Part shown: one piece after another, positions 17,839-26,691 of the stretch | Numbering within the stretch: the first letter of the stretch is position 1 | Layout: every line of letters begins with the position of its first letter | Assembly: GCA_002353525.1 (NCBI GenBank) | Contig: DEJV01000056.1 | Span: forward strand, 19,078-63,607 | Origin: Prevotella sp. UBA2739 | Lineage (GTDB): Bacteria; Bacteroidota; Bacteroidia; Bacteroidales; Bacteroidaceae | Length of the DNA: 44,530 nt | Direction of reading: 5' to 3' | Notes under the pieces: model-generated | What the model was told of the DNA's origin: nothing | The model's input: the letters and a program-made list of their open reading frames with translations, nothing else | Database searches by the model: none | Translations under genes and position numbers: made by a program

Positions 17839-18900
17839 ATGAAGAGCATTTTAAATCATCAATACAGTTTGCGGGCGACCTCTGCGCTGGTTTCTCTGCT
17901 GTTGCTCAGCTCGTGCGTCCTGGTAAGTTGCTCCGACGATGACGACGACGTGCTGCAACAGGAAACCAACTTCCTGAGCTACAGCATCAAGGGATACGAC
18001 GCAAAGGCAAAGATCGACAACGAGACGAAGAGCATCGTCATTCAGTTGCCGGCCGACGTGAGCGACGGCACACAACTCACACCCGAGTTTACCGTGTCCG
18101 ACGGTGCCATCGCCTCTATCAACCGCGTGGAGCAACACAGCGGAGCCAACACCATGGACTTCAGTAATATGGTGCTCTACACAGTGTCAGACCCCACCTA
18201 CACGGTGAAAAGCCGATGGCATGTCACCGTCACCAACAACGACTATACCGCTCAATATGGTATGGGCAATTTCCTGACCGAATGGTGGTCGAACGACGGG
18301 CAGGGCAGTTTCTACTTCCCACAACAAGGCAGCGGCGAATTCAGCAACCGCAACTGCGGACCCGCCTGTGCCACCATGGTCATGAAGTGGTATAACCCCA
18401 GCTTCACGGGAACGGTGGAGGATGCGCGCAACTATGCCCGTTCGAGCTGGGTGGACGGCGGTGTGGACTGGTATCCGCGCGACATCTATAACTATCTCTG
18501 GGACAATGGTGCCACCAACATCTACTGGTGGAACTTCTGGGGCGCCAGTTATGAAGGGTTCGTATGGACCATCATCGACAAACTACGTCTGGGCGACCTC
18601 TGCGTGGTGTGCCTGAACAATGCCGACATCACCGAGCAACAGGCACTCTCGAAAGGCTATCACACCAACCGATATTATCCCGGCGGGTCGGGCCACTTCC
18701 TTGTCATCAAGGGCTATCGCATCGTGAACGACGAGATATGGTTCCAAGTGCACGACCCCTGGAGCACTGGCGACACTTATCCCGATGGCAAGTTGCTGGG
18801 TGAGGACCGTTTCTATCTGGCTTACGACGTGGCCTACTGCATCGACTGGAACTACTGGACCATCGTCATTCCGCCTGCAGGGCAGTGGGACAGCTACTAA
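17839..18900 (+). CDS. Lipoprotein C39-type (papain-like) cysteine peptidase
   Basis: A 353-residue predicted lipoprotein; the likely acylated cysteine is C31 (LVSC, followed by SDDDDD), with C26 as an alternative. Residues about 42-135 form an Ig-like domain of the DUF5018 type. The C-terminal half resembles the C39-like peptidase family: NCGPAC gives the nucleophile Cys173, SGHFLVIKGY gives His286, and VHDPW gives Asp306, the usual order of a papain-like triad. As last gene of the fecR-susC-susD operon, it probably trims peptides at the surface for SusCD uptake; this is inference. Such a peptidase could instead act on a secreted peptide or bacteriocin-like molecule. Confidence 0.8.
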   Translation: MKSILNHQYSLRATSALVSLLLLSSCVLVSCSDDDDDVLQQETNFLSYSIKGYDAKAKIDNETKSIVIQLPADVSDGTQLTPEFTVSDGAIASINRVEQHSGANTMDFSNMVLYTVSDPTYTVKSRWHVTVTNNDYTAQYGMGNFLTEWWSNDGQGSFYFPQQGSGEFSNRNCGPACATMVMKWYNPSFTGTVEDARNYARSSWVDGGVDWYPRDIYNYLWDNGATNIYWWNFWGASYEGFVWTIIDKLRLGDLCVVCLNNADITEQQALSKGYHTNRYYPGGSGHFLVIKGYRIVNDEIWFQVHDPWSTGDTYPDGKLLGEDRFYLAYDVAYCIDWNYWTIVIPPAGQWDSY

Positions 18901-18952
18901 TTTCTGACAATAACCATTGATTTTTCTGCTATGAGGTTGATTATTTGAGAAG

Positions 18953-18990
18953 CTCCCGGCTGGAACGAATATCCAGTCGGGAGTTGTTGT
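18953..18990 (+). terminator. Probable terminator of the fecR-susCD-peptidase operon
   Basis: CTCCCGGCTGG (18953-18963) pairs with CCAGTCGGGAG (18973-18983) around a 9-base loop. It is followed by TTGTTGT, a weak T-rich tail. It lies between convergent genes and may serve both. Confidence 0.7.
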
Positions 18991-19040
18991 CAGTGGCGGG
19001 TCGGATGTCATCACGCCTGTTCTGTAGTTGAAAGCATTGT

Positions 19041-19451
19041 TCAGTCATCCATGAAGAGGAGCATGCCGTTGCTTGTGAACTTCAGTTCGAATTCGTCAGA
19101 CAACTCAACGCTGTAACCGTAGATCTTCTTGTCAATCTTAGTGATGGGCATTTCGGGGAAGTTGACTTTCACATAGCTGGCAATGGGTGCCGGAATGATT
19201 GACGCGGGAACAGCAGTATACTGGCAATCCACCTTGTCCCAATTACCACTGCGGTCGAAATCGATTTCGACACCATTGTCGAGCCTTACATCGTAGGTAT
19301 AGAATATCAAACCGTCTCTTTGCACATACATAATCTTATTGCCAGGGAACTTCTTCTGAACGAAGGTACGAGCAGCTGCCGGAAGTTGTGATGCTGGAAT
19401 CAGCATATCACCGAAAGCGTTACAAACTACAGTTTGCATCAACATGCACAT
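19041..19451 (-). CDS. PepSY-like periplasmic protein, apparently frameshifted in its signal peptide
   Basis: The open frame encodes 136 residues resembling PepSY-like (DUF2874) proteins, with two alike halves (LPAAARTFVQKKFPG and IPAPIASYVKVNFPE). The frame as read begins MCMLMQTVVCNAFGD, half a signal peptide. Upstream, ATG at 19483-19481 starts MKQTKFSWLH and stops at once. One extra base in the AAAATTTT run at 19465-19472 would give MKQTKIFLVALMCMLMQ joined to this frame, a complete signal peptide. The promoter TATCTTTG (minus, 19532-19539) fits the upstream ATG. The gene is therefore probably 19041-19483 with a one-base deletion, either real or a sequencing error. Such proteins are periplasmic, of unknown function, and sometimes linked to two-component systems. 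Confidence 0.75.
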   Translation of the reverse strand: MCMLMQTVVCNAFGDMLIPASQLPAAARTFVQKKFPGNKIMYVQRDGLIFYTYDVRLDNGVEIDFDRSGNWDKVDCQYTAVPASIIPAPIASYVKVNFPEMPITKIDKKIYGYSVELSDEFELKFTSNGMLLFMDD

Positions 19452-19531
19452 CAGTGCAACCAGGAAAATTTTGTCTGTTTCATAATCGTTTGTATTTTTA
19501 ATTGTTTTATTATTTTTTCGTTTTTACGATG

Positions 19532-19564
19532 CAAAGATACTACCGGAAAACATCGCTTTCCAAA
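19532..19564 (-). promoter_or_regulatory. Promoter of the PepSY-like gene
   Basis: On the minus strand TTTG (19564-19561) is followed after 21 bases by TATCTTTG (19539-19532). The match to the -33/-7 pattern is strong. It points to the ATG at 19483 rather than the one at 19451. Confidence 0.75.
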
Positions 19565-19725
19565 CATTTTGTTCCTTTTTGCGACTGCTTGTTGCGACAG
19601 TGACAGATTCTTGCGACAAAGCAGGGAAGCGGTCATTCTATTTGTCGTAACAGGCAAAGGAAACAGGCAAGATGTTTCATTTCTGTTACATTTCCGGGCT
19701 GTAACAGGATTGTAACTTACATCAT

Positions 19726-19756
19726 TTTGCCCCATGGAGGACTCTGCTTAATTTTG
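19726..19756 (+). promoter_or_regulatory. Promoter of the Na/Pi cotransporter gene
   Basis: TTTG (19726-19729), a 19-base spacer, then TAATTTTG (19749-19756) followed by C. The ATG at 19784 lies 27 bases downstream. Confidence 0.75.
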
Positions 19757-19783
19757 CAGTGGAAATAATCAAAATAGAAAAGT

Positions 19784-21466
19784 ATGGAACAAAACTATGT
19801 AATGATAGCACTGAAACTGCTGGGTGCGCTGGGACTGCTCATCTATGGCATGCGTATGATGAGTGAGGCCTTGCAGAAAATGGCCGGTCCGCAACTGCGC
19901 CACATTTTGGCACGAATGACCACCAACCGTCTGACGGGTATGCTGACGGGTGCTTTTGTGACGTGCGCCGTGCAGTCGTCGTCGGCCACAACGGTGATGA
20001 CGGTGTCGTTTGTCTCGGCCGGACTGCTGACGCTGGCACAGGCCATCTCGGTCATCATGGGTGCGAACATCGGTACCACGCTGACCGCATGGATTATGTC
20101 GCTGGGCTACTCGGTCGACCTGACGAGTGTGGTGTTTCCCGCATTCTTCCTGGGCATGGTGTTGATTTACAAGAAACAGCACCGCTATGTGGGTGATTTC
20201 TTGTTTGGCATTGCCTTTATGTTTCTGTCGCTGGTCATGCTCAGCGCCACTGGTAAGGAGATGGACCTGGAGCACAACCAGACCGTAGTGGACTTCTTTG
20301 CCTCGTTCGACACAGGCAGTTACTGGACAATCCTCTCGTTCCTGGCCATCGGAACCCTGATTACCTGCATTGTGCAGTCGTCGGCAGCCGTCATGGCCAT
20401 CACCATTCTGCTCTGCTCAACGGGCGTGCTGCCCATTTATCTGGGTATTGCCCTGGTGATGGGCGAGAACATCGGCACCACAGCCACGGCCAACCTGGCT
20501 GCGCTGGGCGCTAACGTACAAGCACGGCGTGCCGCCCTGGCCCACCTGTTGTTCAATGTGTTTGGTGTGATATGGGTGCTGTGTGTGTTCTATCCGTTTG
20601 TAGACCTGGTTTGCAAGTTAGTGGGCTACAATCCTGAGGCCGGAGGCCAGGCCGCGCTGCTGCCCGTAGTGCTGGCCATGTTCCACACCTGTTTCAATGT
20701 CACCAACACAGCCATCCTGATTGGTTTCATTCCGCAGATGGAACGTGTGGTGTGCTGGCTGCTGCCCGACAAAGCAGAGGTGAAGAAAGAAGAGTTCAAA
20801 CTGCGCTATATTCAAGCCAACCTGATACAGACGCCCGAAATCTCGGTGCTGCAGGCACAGAAAGAGACGGCTTATTTTGCCCAGCGCGTGCAGTCGATGT
20901 TCGGCATGGTGCGCCAGTTGCTGGACGAAAAAGACGACGATGCCTTCGCGCAATTATATAATAAGGTGACCAACGAGGAAGACATCACCGACCGGATGGA
21001 GATTGAGATTGCTCAGTATCTGGAACAGGTGAGTGGCGGACACCTGAGTGACATCACGAAGACGAAGGTGCGGCAGATGATGCGCGAGATAAGCGAACTT
21101 GAGTCGATTGGTGACGCCTGCTACAACCTGGCACGCACCATGAACCGCCGCCATGAGTCGGGACAAGACTTTACCGACGACATGAACGCCCGACTGCGGG
21201 AAATGATGCAGCTGGCCGACAAGGCGCTGACACAGATGAACAGCGTGATGAGCGGTCACAGCCGTGAGCACGATATCAAGGAGACCTACCGCATAGAGAA
21301 CGACATCAACCAGATGCGCCAACAGCTGAAGGCAGACAACATTGTGGCCGTGAACGAGCATCACTACGACTATTCTGTCGGCACCATGTACTCAGACATG
21401 GTGGGCGAGTGCGAGAAGCTGGGCGACTATGTGGTGAATGTGGTGCAGGCACGCATGGGAAAATAA
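19784..21466 (+). CDS. Na+/phosphate cotransporter family protein with PhoU-like C-terminus
   Basis: A 560-residue membrane protein. Two inverted-repeat membrane halves carry the signature pairs QSSSATT (with GANIGTT) and QSSAAV (with GENIGTT), characteristic of NptA/PNaS-type transporters. The membrane part covers about residues 1-320. The remainder (about 340-555) is a soluble helical PhoU-like region, containing repeated stretches such as ISELESIGDACYNLART. It is expected to import or balance phosphate with sodium. It has its own promoter, and the next genes encode an OmpR-type two-component system that could respond to phosphate, though no Pho box was identified. Confidence 0.9.
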   Translation: MEQNYVMIALKLLGALGLLIYGMRMMSEALQKMAGPQLRHILARMTTNRLTGMLTGAFVTCAVQSSSATTVMTVSFVSAGLLTLAQAISVIMGANIGTTLTAWIMSLGYSVDLTSVVFPAFFLGMVLIYKKQHRYVGDFLFGIAFMFLSLVMLSATGKEMDLEHNQTVVDFFASFDTGSYWTILSFLAIGTLITCIVQSSAAVMAITILLCSTGVLPIYLGIALVMGENIGTTATANLAALGANVQARRAALAHLLFNVFGVIWVLCVFYPFVDLVCKLVGYNPEAGGQAALLPVVLAMFHTCFNVTNTAILIGFIPQMERVVCWLLPDKAEVKKEEFKLRYIQANLIQTPEISVLQAQKETAYFAQRVQSMFGMVRQLLDEKDDDAFAQLYNKVTNEEDITDRMEIEIAQYLEQVSGGHLSDITKTKVRQMMREISELESIGDACYNLARTMNRRHESGQDFTDDMNARLREMMQLADKALTQMNSVMSGHSREHDIKETYRIENDINQMRQQLKADNIVAVNEHHYDYSVGTMYSDMVGECEKLGDYVVNVVQARMGK

Positions 21467-21515
21467 GAATGAGCCATTCTGCCTGAGCCTCATGCCCAAA
21501 AGAATGGGCGCGATG

Positions 21516-21547
21516 TTTCGTGGTTTCACTAATTCTTTGTATCTTTG
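21516..21547 (+). promoter_or_regulatory. Promoter of the two-component operon
   Basis: TTTC (21516-21519), a 20-base spacer, then TATCTTTG (21540-21547). The -7 element ends 8 bases before ATG 21556, so the mRNA would have almost no leader. This favours 21556 over the upstream in-frame start at 21520. Confidence 0.7.
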
Positions 21548-21555
21548 TGTCCGAA

Positions 21556-22242
21556 ATGGATAAAAAGAAAATACTAGTTGTTGACGACGAGCGCGACCTG
21601 TGCGAGATTCTGCTCTACAATCTTCGTGCGGCCGGGCATGAGGTCGATGCCGCCTATTCTGCCGAGGAAGCTTTGCAGCAGGACTTGCAGGCATACAGTC
21701 TGTTGCTGCTCGACGTGATGCTGCCGGGCATGTCGGGCTTCCAGTTGGCCGAACGGCTGCGGCAACAGGAGCACCTGCTCACCCCCATCATCTTTCTGAC
21801 AGCCAAAGACACCGAGGATGACACGCTGCGCGGCTTCGGCCTGGGCGCCGACGATTATATCACAAAGCCTTTCTCGGTGAGAGAGGTGGTGGCACGCGTC
21901 AAAGCGGTGCTCAACAGAAGTGAGGCCAAAGAAGCCGTGCGCAACGACCAATTGCTGAGCTATAAAGGACTGGAGGTAGACCTCAGCAGGAAAACTGTCG
22001 TCGTGGATGGCGAAGAGACTTCGCTCACCAAAACCGAGCTGGAGTTGTTGAGCCTGTTGCTGCAACATCGAGGGCATGTGCTCTCGCGGCAACAGTTGCT
22101 TGAGGGGGCTTGGCCAAAGAATGTCGTGGTCACCGACAGAACGGTAGATGTGAACATCACCCGTCTGCGCAAGAAAATCGGCCGTTACGGACAGAGTGTG
22201 GTAGCACGACAGGGCTTTGGCTATTGTTTCTTGGCAGAGTGA
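21556..22242 (+). CDS. OmpR/PhoB-type response regulator
   Basis: A 228-residue two-domain regulator. The receiver domain (1-120) has acidic residues D10 and D11, the phosphate-accepting D53 (LLLLDVMLPG) and the conserved lysine in DYITKPFSVRE. The winged-helix DNA-binding domain (about 130-225) has the typical LTKTELELLSLLLQHRG and VDVNITRLRKKIG motifs. The histidine kinase follows 152 bases downstream, separated by a duplicated 61-bp repeat. The gene order suggests control of the phosphate transporter, the T9SS cluster or both; no target sites were identified. Confidence 0.9.
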   Translation: MDKKKILVVDDERDLCEILLYNLRAAGHEVDAAYSAEEALQQDLQAYSLLLLDVMLPGMSGFQLAERLRQQEHLLTPIIFLTAKDTEDDTLRGFGLGADDYITKPFSVREVVARVKAVLNRSEAKEAVRNDQLLSYKGLEVDLSRKTVVVDGEETSLTKTELELLSLLLQHRGHVLSRQQLLEGAWPKNVVVTDRTVDVNITRLRKKIGRYGQSVVARQGFGYCFLAE

Positions 22243-22244
22243 GA

Positions 22245-22366
22245 GAGAACGTTAACGATAACGCTAACGTTAACTGGCCTGACGGGCTGAGGTGAGGACG
22301 GGAACGAGAACGTTAACGATAACGCTGACGTTAACAGGCCTGACGGGCTGAGGTGAGGACGGGAAC
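22245..22366. repeat. Two tandem copies of a 61-bp intergenic repeat
   Basis: Copy 1 is 22245-22305 and copy 2 is 22306-22366. Each has GAGAACGTTAACGATAACGC, then (A/G)ACGTTAAC, GGCCTGACGGGCTGAGG and TGAGGACGGGAAC. Only a few bases differ. The AACGTTAACGATAAC part recurs at 11517-11539 and the GGCCTGACGG part near 154. It separates the regulator from its kinase. Confidence 0.85.
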
Positions 22367-22394
22367 GATTCAAGTAGACGACGATTGGAGAATC

Positions 22395-23324
22395 ATGAAG
22401 AAGCTGAGCGAAGGACATAAGATGTGGATTAGCGTAATGGTGATTTTTGTCATTTACGCTACATTCTTTATCTTGTTTGAAGACTACGACCGGAAAAGGG
22501 TCATGCCTTTCGACGAGGTGAGCGACTGGCACCTGCTGTTGTTCTCGCTCATCGTGCTGATAGGGCTGGGGCTCTTGCTGTTGCGCTATGCCAGGCGAAT
22601 GGACCAGCGCATCAGCCGTGAGCAGGCGGAGAAGGAAAACAGGATGCGGCGGGAACTGACACAAAATATTGGCCACGAGCTGAAAACACCTGTGGCTAGT
22701 ATTCTGGGCTACACAGAGACGATTCTCGACACGCCCGACATTGACAGTGCCACTTGCAGGCAGTTCGTGATGCGTACCCATGCACAAGCAGAGCGGCTGA
22801 CAGCCTTGCTGCAAGATATCTCGACGCTGAACCGCATGGACTATGCCGCTGATATGATTGCGGTGGAGCGTATCGACGTCTCGTGTCTCTTTGCCGACAT
22901 TATACAGGAAACGGCACTTACCGTCAAGCAACGGCAAATGACACTGCACAATTGTCTGCCACAGAGCATCATCATCATAGGAAACCAGTCGCTGCTCTAC
23001 AGCATCTTCCGCAATCTGCTGGACAATGCCTTGAATTACGCCGGACAAGGAGCTGTCATCGAGGTTTCTGCCACGGAGCTATCAGACAGTTGGAGTTTTA
23101 CCTTTGCTGACAATGGCGTGGGAATAGCCCCTCAGCACCTGCCGAGAATCTTTGAGCGGTTCTATCGCATCGACAAAGGGCGCAGCCGGTCGCTCGGCGG
23201 TACGGGACTAGGACTGGCCATTGTGAAAAATGCCGTACAGCTGCATGGAGGAAGCATTACAGCCCGTCCCACCGATGGCGGCGGTGTCACCTTTGAGTTT
23301 TCGCTAAAGAAACAACATCCTTAG
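22395..23324 (+). CDS. Sensor histidine kinase with a very short periplasmic loop
   Basis: From ATG 22395 (GGAG five bases upstream) this is a 309-residue kinase; the frame is open to an ATG at 22353, but that lies in the repeat. Two transmembrane helices (about 12-32 and 50-70) enclose a loop of only about 20 residues, so it probably senses through the membrane or a partner. The H-box IGHELKTPVASILGYTE contains the phosphorylated histidine (residue 94). The ATPase domain has NLLDNALNYA, DNGVGIA, FERFYRID and GGTGLGLAIVK. It pairs with the regulator upstream. The T9SS gene porP starts only 54 bases after its stop, so the kinase may be co-transcribed with the secretion genes. Confidence 0.9.
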   Translation: MKKLSEGHKMWISVMVIFVIYATFFILFEDYDRKRVMPFDEVSDWHLLLFSLIVLIGLGLLLLRYARRMDQRISREQAEKENRMRRELTQNIGHELKTPVASILGYTETILDTPDIDSATCRQFVMRTHAQAERLTALLQDISTLNRMDYAADMIAVERIDVSCLFADIIQETALTVKQRQMTLHNCLPQSIIIIGNQSLLYSIFRNLLDNALNYAGQGAVIEVSATELSDSWSFTFADNGVGIAPQHLPRIFERFYRIDKGRSRSLGGTGLGLAIVKNAVQLHGGSITARPTDGGGVTFEFSLKKQHP

Positions 23325-23378
23325 CAGTGCTTTTTACTACCCTGAACAATAAAAACGCGGAAACTGCGTTATTTTGAT

Positions 23379-24320
23379 GTGCGTATACGATTTTACGTCA
23401 TGATTTTGGTGCTTGTGCTGGCCGTCTCGGAGGCAAAAGCACAGTATGATGTCAGCTTCAGTCATTACTTCGATCTGGAGCCGGCATTCAATCCTGCGTC
23501 GGTAGGAAAACAGTCGAAACTGAACATTGGGGCAGCCTATGCCATGAGTATGGCGGGATTCACCCACAATCCGCAAACCATGTTTATTGGGGCCGACATG
23601 CCATTTTACTTCCTGAAAAGCTATCATGGTGGCGGTGTCTCGTTCTTGAACGACAAACTGGGACTGTTTACCCATCAGCGGGTGTCGCTGCAGTACTCCT
23701 ATAAGCTGAGGCTGCTGGGCGGAACGCTGGGCATCGGTGTGCAGGCCGGACTGCTGAGCGAGGATTTCGACGGCTCGCAAGTTGACCTGGAGGACGAAAA
23801 GAACGATGATGCTTTCGCCAACTCGCAAATTAGCGGAAATGCCCTGGACCTCGGTGTGGGTCTCTACTATTCGCATGGTCCCTGGTATGTGGGCGCTTCG
23901 GTACAACATCTGAACGACCCCCTGGTTGAACTGGGCGAAACCAATGAGTTGCAGATAGATAAAACATATTATTTGACGGGCGGATACAATATTAAGCTCA
24001 GGAATCCGTTATTAAAAATACACTCTTCTGTTCTTTTGAGATCAGACGGAGTGGGCTACAGGGCCGACGTGACTGGGCGGTTGTTCTATACCACCGACTC
24101 AAAACGTATGTATGCGGGCGTCTCGTATAGTCCCACCAATTCGGTCACATTCATGATTGGAGGCTTCTTCCATGGCATTCATGCGGGTTATAGCTACGAG
24201 GTCTACACCTCTGCCATCAACCCTGGAAACGGAAGCCATGAGTTGTTTGTGGGCTACCAGATGGACTTGAACATGGTGAAGCATGGCAGAAACAAGCACA
24301 AGAGCGTGAGACTGCTGTGA
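23379..24320 (+). CDS. porP: PorP/SprF-family T9SS outer-membrane protein
   Basis: A 313-residue beta-barrel protein with a signal peptide (about 1-21, ending EAKA). The mature start QYDVSFSHYFDLEPAFNPASVG is typical of PorP/SprF proteins, which are associated with the type IX secretion system in the outer membrane. GTG 23379 is chosen because it gives a basic MRIR start before the hydrophobic core; ATG 23400 is possible. It is the first gene of the order porP-gldK-gldL-gldM-gldN, the same as in Porphyromonas porPKLMN. Confidence 0.88.
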   Translation: MRIRFYVMILVLVLAVSEAKAQYDVSFSHYFDLEPAFNPASVGKQSKLNIGAAYAMSMAGFTHNPQTMFIGADMPFYFLKSYHGGGVSFLNDKLGLFTHQRVSLQYSYKLRLLGGTLGIGVQAGLLSEDFDGSQVDLEDEKNDDAFANSQISGNALDLGVGLYYSHGPWYVGASVQHLNDPLVELGETNELQIDKTYYLTGGYNIKLRNPLLKIHSSVLLRSDGVGYRADVTGRLFYTTDSKRMYAGVSYSPTNSVTFMIGGFFHGIHAGYSYEVYTSAINPGNGSHELFVGYQMDLNMVKHGRNKHKSVRLL

Positions 24321-24355
24321 TGCATTGTTAATTGGAAAAGAAATAGCAAAAGAAT

Positions 24356-25855
24356 ATGAAACAAACAATGATGAATAAAGCGAAGAAGGGACAGGCAGGA
24401 AGACTTATGTCTTTCAGCCTTTCGGCCTTTTTGCTATTGTTGTTGCTCACCGGCTGTTTTGGCGGTAAGGCGGCATTGTCGTCTGGCCGTGGCGGCGAGG
24501 TGACAGGTGTCGGTGGCGGCAGAGGATTCACAGAGCCAACACCCTATGGAATGACCTTGGTGAAGCGGGGCTTCCTGAAAATGGGTATTGAGAAGCAAGA
24601 CTCACTATGGGGTATGCAGACTCCGGTCAAGGAAATCTCCGTCGACGGTTTTTGGATGGACGAGACAGAGGTCACCAATGCCAAATACAAACAGTTTGTG
24701 CAGTGGGTGCGCGACTCCATTCTGCGTGAGCGCCTGGCCGATCCGGCTTACGGCGGCGACGAGTCGTATATGATTACTGAGGACAAAAACGGCGACCCCA
24801 TTCCTCCGCGTGTGAACTGGAAAAAAGCGCTGCCCCGCAAACCCAACGAAGACGAGTTGAGGGCTATCGAGAGCATGTATGTCACCAATCCTGTGACTGG
24901 CGAGAAACTCATCGACTATAAGCAGCTGAACTATCGCTACGAGATTTACGACTATACGGCAGCAGCCTTGCGCCGCAATCGCCTGAATCCCGCCGACCGT
25001 AACCTGAATACAGACATCACAGTGAACCCAGACGAGGTGGTGATGATCTCGAAAGACACAGCCTACGTAGATGACGAAGGAAACATCATCAGACAGACCA
25101 TCGACCGCCCATTGAGCGGACCATGGGATTTCCTGAATACCTATATTGTGAACGTTTATCCCGACACTACCTGTTGGGTGAACGACTTCCAGAATTCCGA
25201 CAACGAGATGTACCTGCGCTATTATTTCAGCAATCCTGCCTATAACGACTATCCGGTGGTGGGAGTCACATGGGAGCAGGCCAACGCATTCTGTGCCTGG
25301 CGCACTGACTACCTGCTGAAAGGACTGGGCGATGCAGCCCGTTTCGTGCAGCGCTACCGCCTGCCCACAGAGGCTGAGTGGGAGTATGCCGCACGCGGAA
25401 AAGACGGCACCGAGTTCCCTTGGAACAATGAGAACATGGCCAGCGATAAAGGATGCTATTATGCCAACTTCAAACCCGACCGCGGCAACTATACGGAAGA
25501 CGGAAACCTGATCACCAGCAAGGTGGGCATCTATTCGGCCAACACGAACGGACTATACGACATGGCAGGCAACGTGGCCGAATGGACGAGCACCATCTAT
25601 ACCGAAGGTGGCGTAGACGCCATGAACGACCTGAACCCCACACTGAAGTATAATGCAGCGCTGGAAGATCCCTATAAACTGAAGAAAAAGAGTGTGCGTG
25701 GCGGCTCATGGAAAGACCCCGAGTCGTTCATCCGTAGTGCCTGGCGCTCGTGGGAGTATCAGAATCAGCCCCGCTCATTCATTGGCTTCCGATGTGTGCG
25801 GAGCCTGGCTAATACCTCATCGACCAAACAAAAAGCAACGAAGAAGAAAAGATGA
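24356..25855 (+). CDS. gldK: T9SS ring lipoprotein GldK/PorK
   Basis: A 499-residue lipoprotein with lipobox LLTGC (acylated Cys34). The body resembles a formylglycine-generating-enzyme (SUMF1) fold, with GFLKMG, DGFWMDETEVTNAKYKQF, RLPTEAEWEYAARG, GNVAEWTSTI and RGGSWKDPESF. In GldK/PorK this fold is not catalytic; together with GldN/PorN it builds the periplasmic ring under the outer membrane. The C-terminal tail is lysine-rich. Its stop overlaps the gldL start (ATGA at 25852-25855), a sign of translational coupling. Confidence 0.93.
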   Translation: MKQTMMNKAKKGQAGRLMSFSLSAFLLLLLLTGCFGGKAALSSGRGGEVTGVGGGRGFTEPTPYGMTLVKRGFLKMGIEKQDSLWGMQTPVKEISVDGFWMDETEVTNAKYKQFVQWVRDSILRERLADPAYGGDESYMITEDKNGDPIPPRVNWKKALPRKPNEDELRAIESMYVTNPVTGEKLIDYKQLNYRYEIYDYTAAALRRNRLNPADRNLNTDITVNPDEVVMISKDTAYVDDEGNIIRQTIDRPLSGPWDFLNTYIVNVYPDTTCWVNDFQNSDNEMYLRYYFSNPAYNDYPVVGVTWEQANAFCAWRTDYLLKGLGDAARFVQRYRLPTEAEWEYAARGKDGTEFPWNNENMASDKGCYYANFKPDRGNYTEDGNLITSKVGIYSANTNGLYDMAGNVAEWTSTIYTEGGVDAMNDLNPTLKYNAALEDPYKLKKKSVRGGSWKDPESFIRSAWRSWEYQNQPRSFIGFRCVRSLANTSSTKQKATKKKR

Positions 25856-26691
25856 CAAAATACAGCAAATTCAATATCGTCTATCGTCTGCAGAAGTGGA
25901 TGGATAGTGTACCCGGCCAGACATTCCTGAACTATGCCTACAGCTGGGGTGCAGCAATTGTGATTCTTGGTACGCTCTTCAAGCTGACCCATATTCCTGG
26001 TGCAAACTTCTGGTTGTTCCTGGGAATGGGCACGGAGGTTGTCGTGTTCTTCCTGTCGGCCTTCGACCGTCCGTTCGATAAAACTACCGACGGAATGGAA
26101 CTGGCACGCCATGCAGGCGAAGACATCGAGAATGAGGAAGGTGCTGCCGAGGCAGAACACAAGCCCGAAATGGTGGTGAGCGGTGCAACAGGTGGTACGA
26201 TTATCATTGGTGGCGGTGGCACATCGGCCAACAGGGCTGCCGCCGGGCAGGTGGCTGAAAGCGAAATGTCTGGAATAACCGGACAGTCAGGACAAGTGGG
26301 AGTGTCGGGCATTTCTGGCAATGCCGTTGTCGCTGCTGCCGAGCCCATTGTCGCTCCGCCATTGACACCTGATATGACCGATGCAACCAATGCCTACGTG
26401 GACGAGCTGAAGAAACTGACAGAGGTGTTGGAGCGCGTATCGGAACAGAGCCGTCGCCTGACAACCGACTCAGAGGAGATGGAGAATCTGAACCGTACGC
26501 TGACGGGTATCTGTAAGGTCTATGAGATGCAACTGAAGAGTGCCAGCTCGCAAATCGGAACGATTGACGAGATTAACGAGCAGACCCGCAAGATGGCAGG
26601 TCAGATAGCCGAACTGAATAAGATTTACAAGCGCATGATAGAAGCCATGACGGTGAACATGCCGTTGGGCGTTAAACCAACAACTGAATAA
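25852..26691 (+). CDS. gldL: T9SS motor protein GldL/PorL
   Basis: A 279-residue inner-membrane protein. Two transmembrane helices lie at about 28-45 and 53-69, with K44 at the end of the first and E62 in the second; charged residues in these helices are implicated in proton-driven torque in the family. The cytoplasmic part has a glycine-, serine- and alanine-rich stretch (about 100-170) and a helical region (about 180-265). With GldM it forms the proton-motive-force-powered motor of the T9SS. It overlaps gldK by 4 bases and gldM by 1 base. Confidence 0.93.
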   Translation: MTKYSKFNIVYRLQKWMDSVPGQTFLNYAYSWGAAIVILGTLFKLTHIPGANFWLFLGMGTEVVVFFLSAFDRPFDKTTDGMELARHAGEDIENEEGAAEAEHKPEMVVSGATGGTIIIGGGGTSANRAAAGQVAESEMSGITGQSGQVGVSGISGNAVVAAAEPIVAPPLTPDMTDATNAYVDELKKLTEVLERVSEQSRRLTTDSEEMENLNRTLTGICKVYEMQLKSASSQIGTIDEINEQTRKMAGQIAELNKIYKRMIEAMTVNMPLGVKPTTE

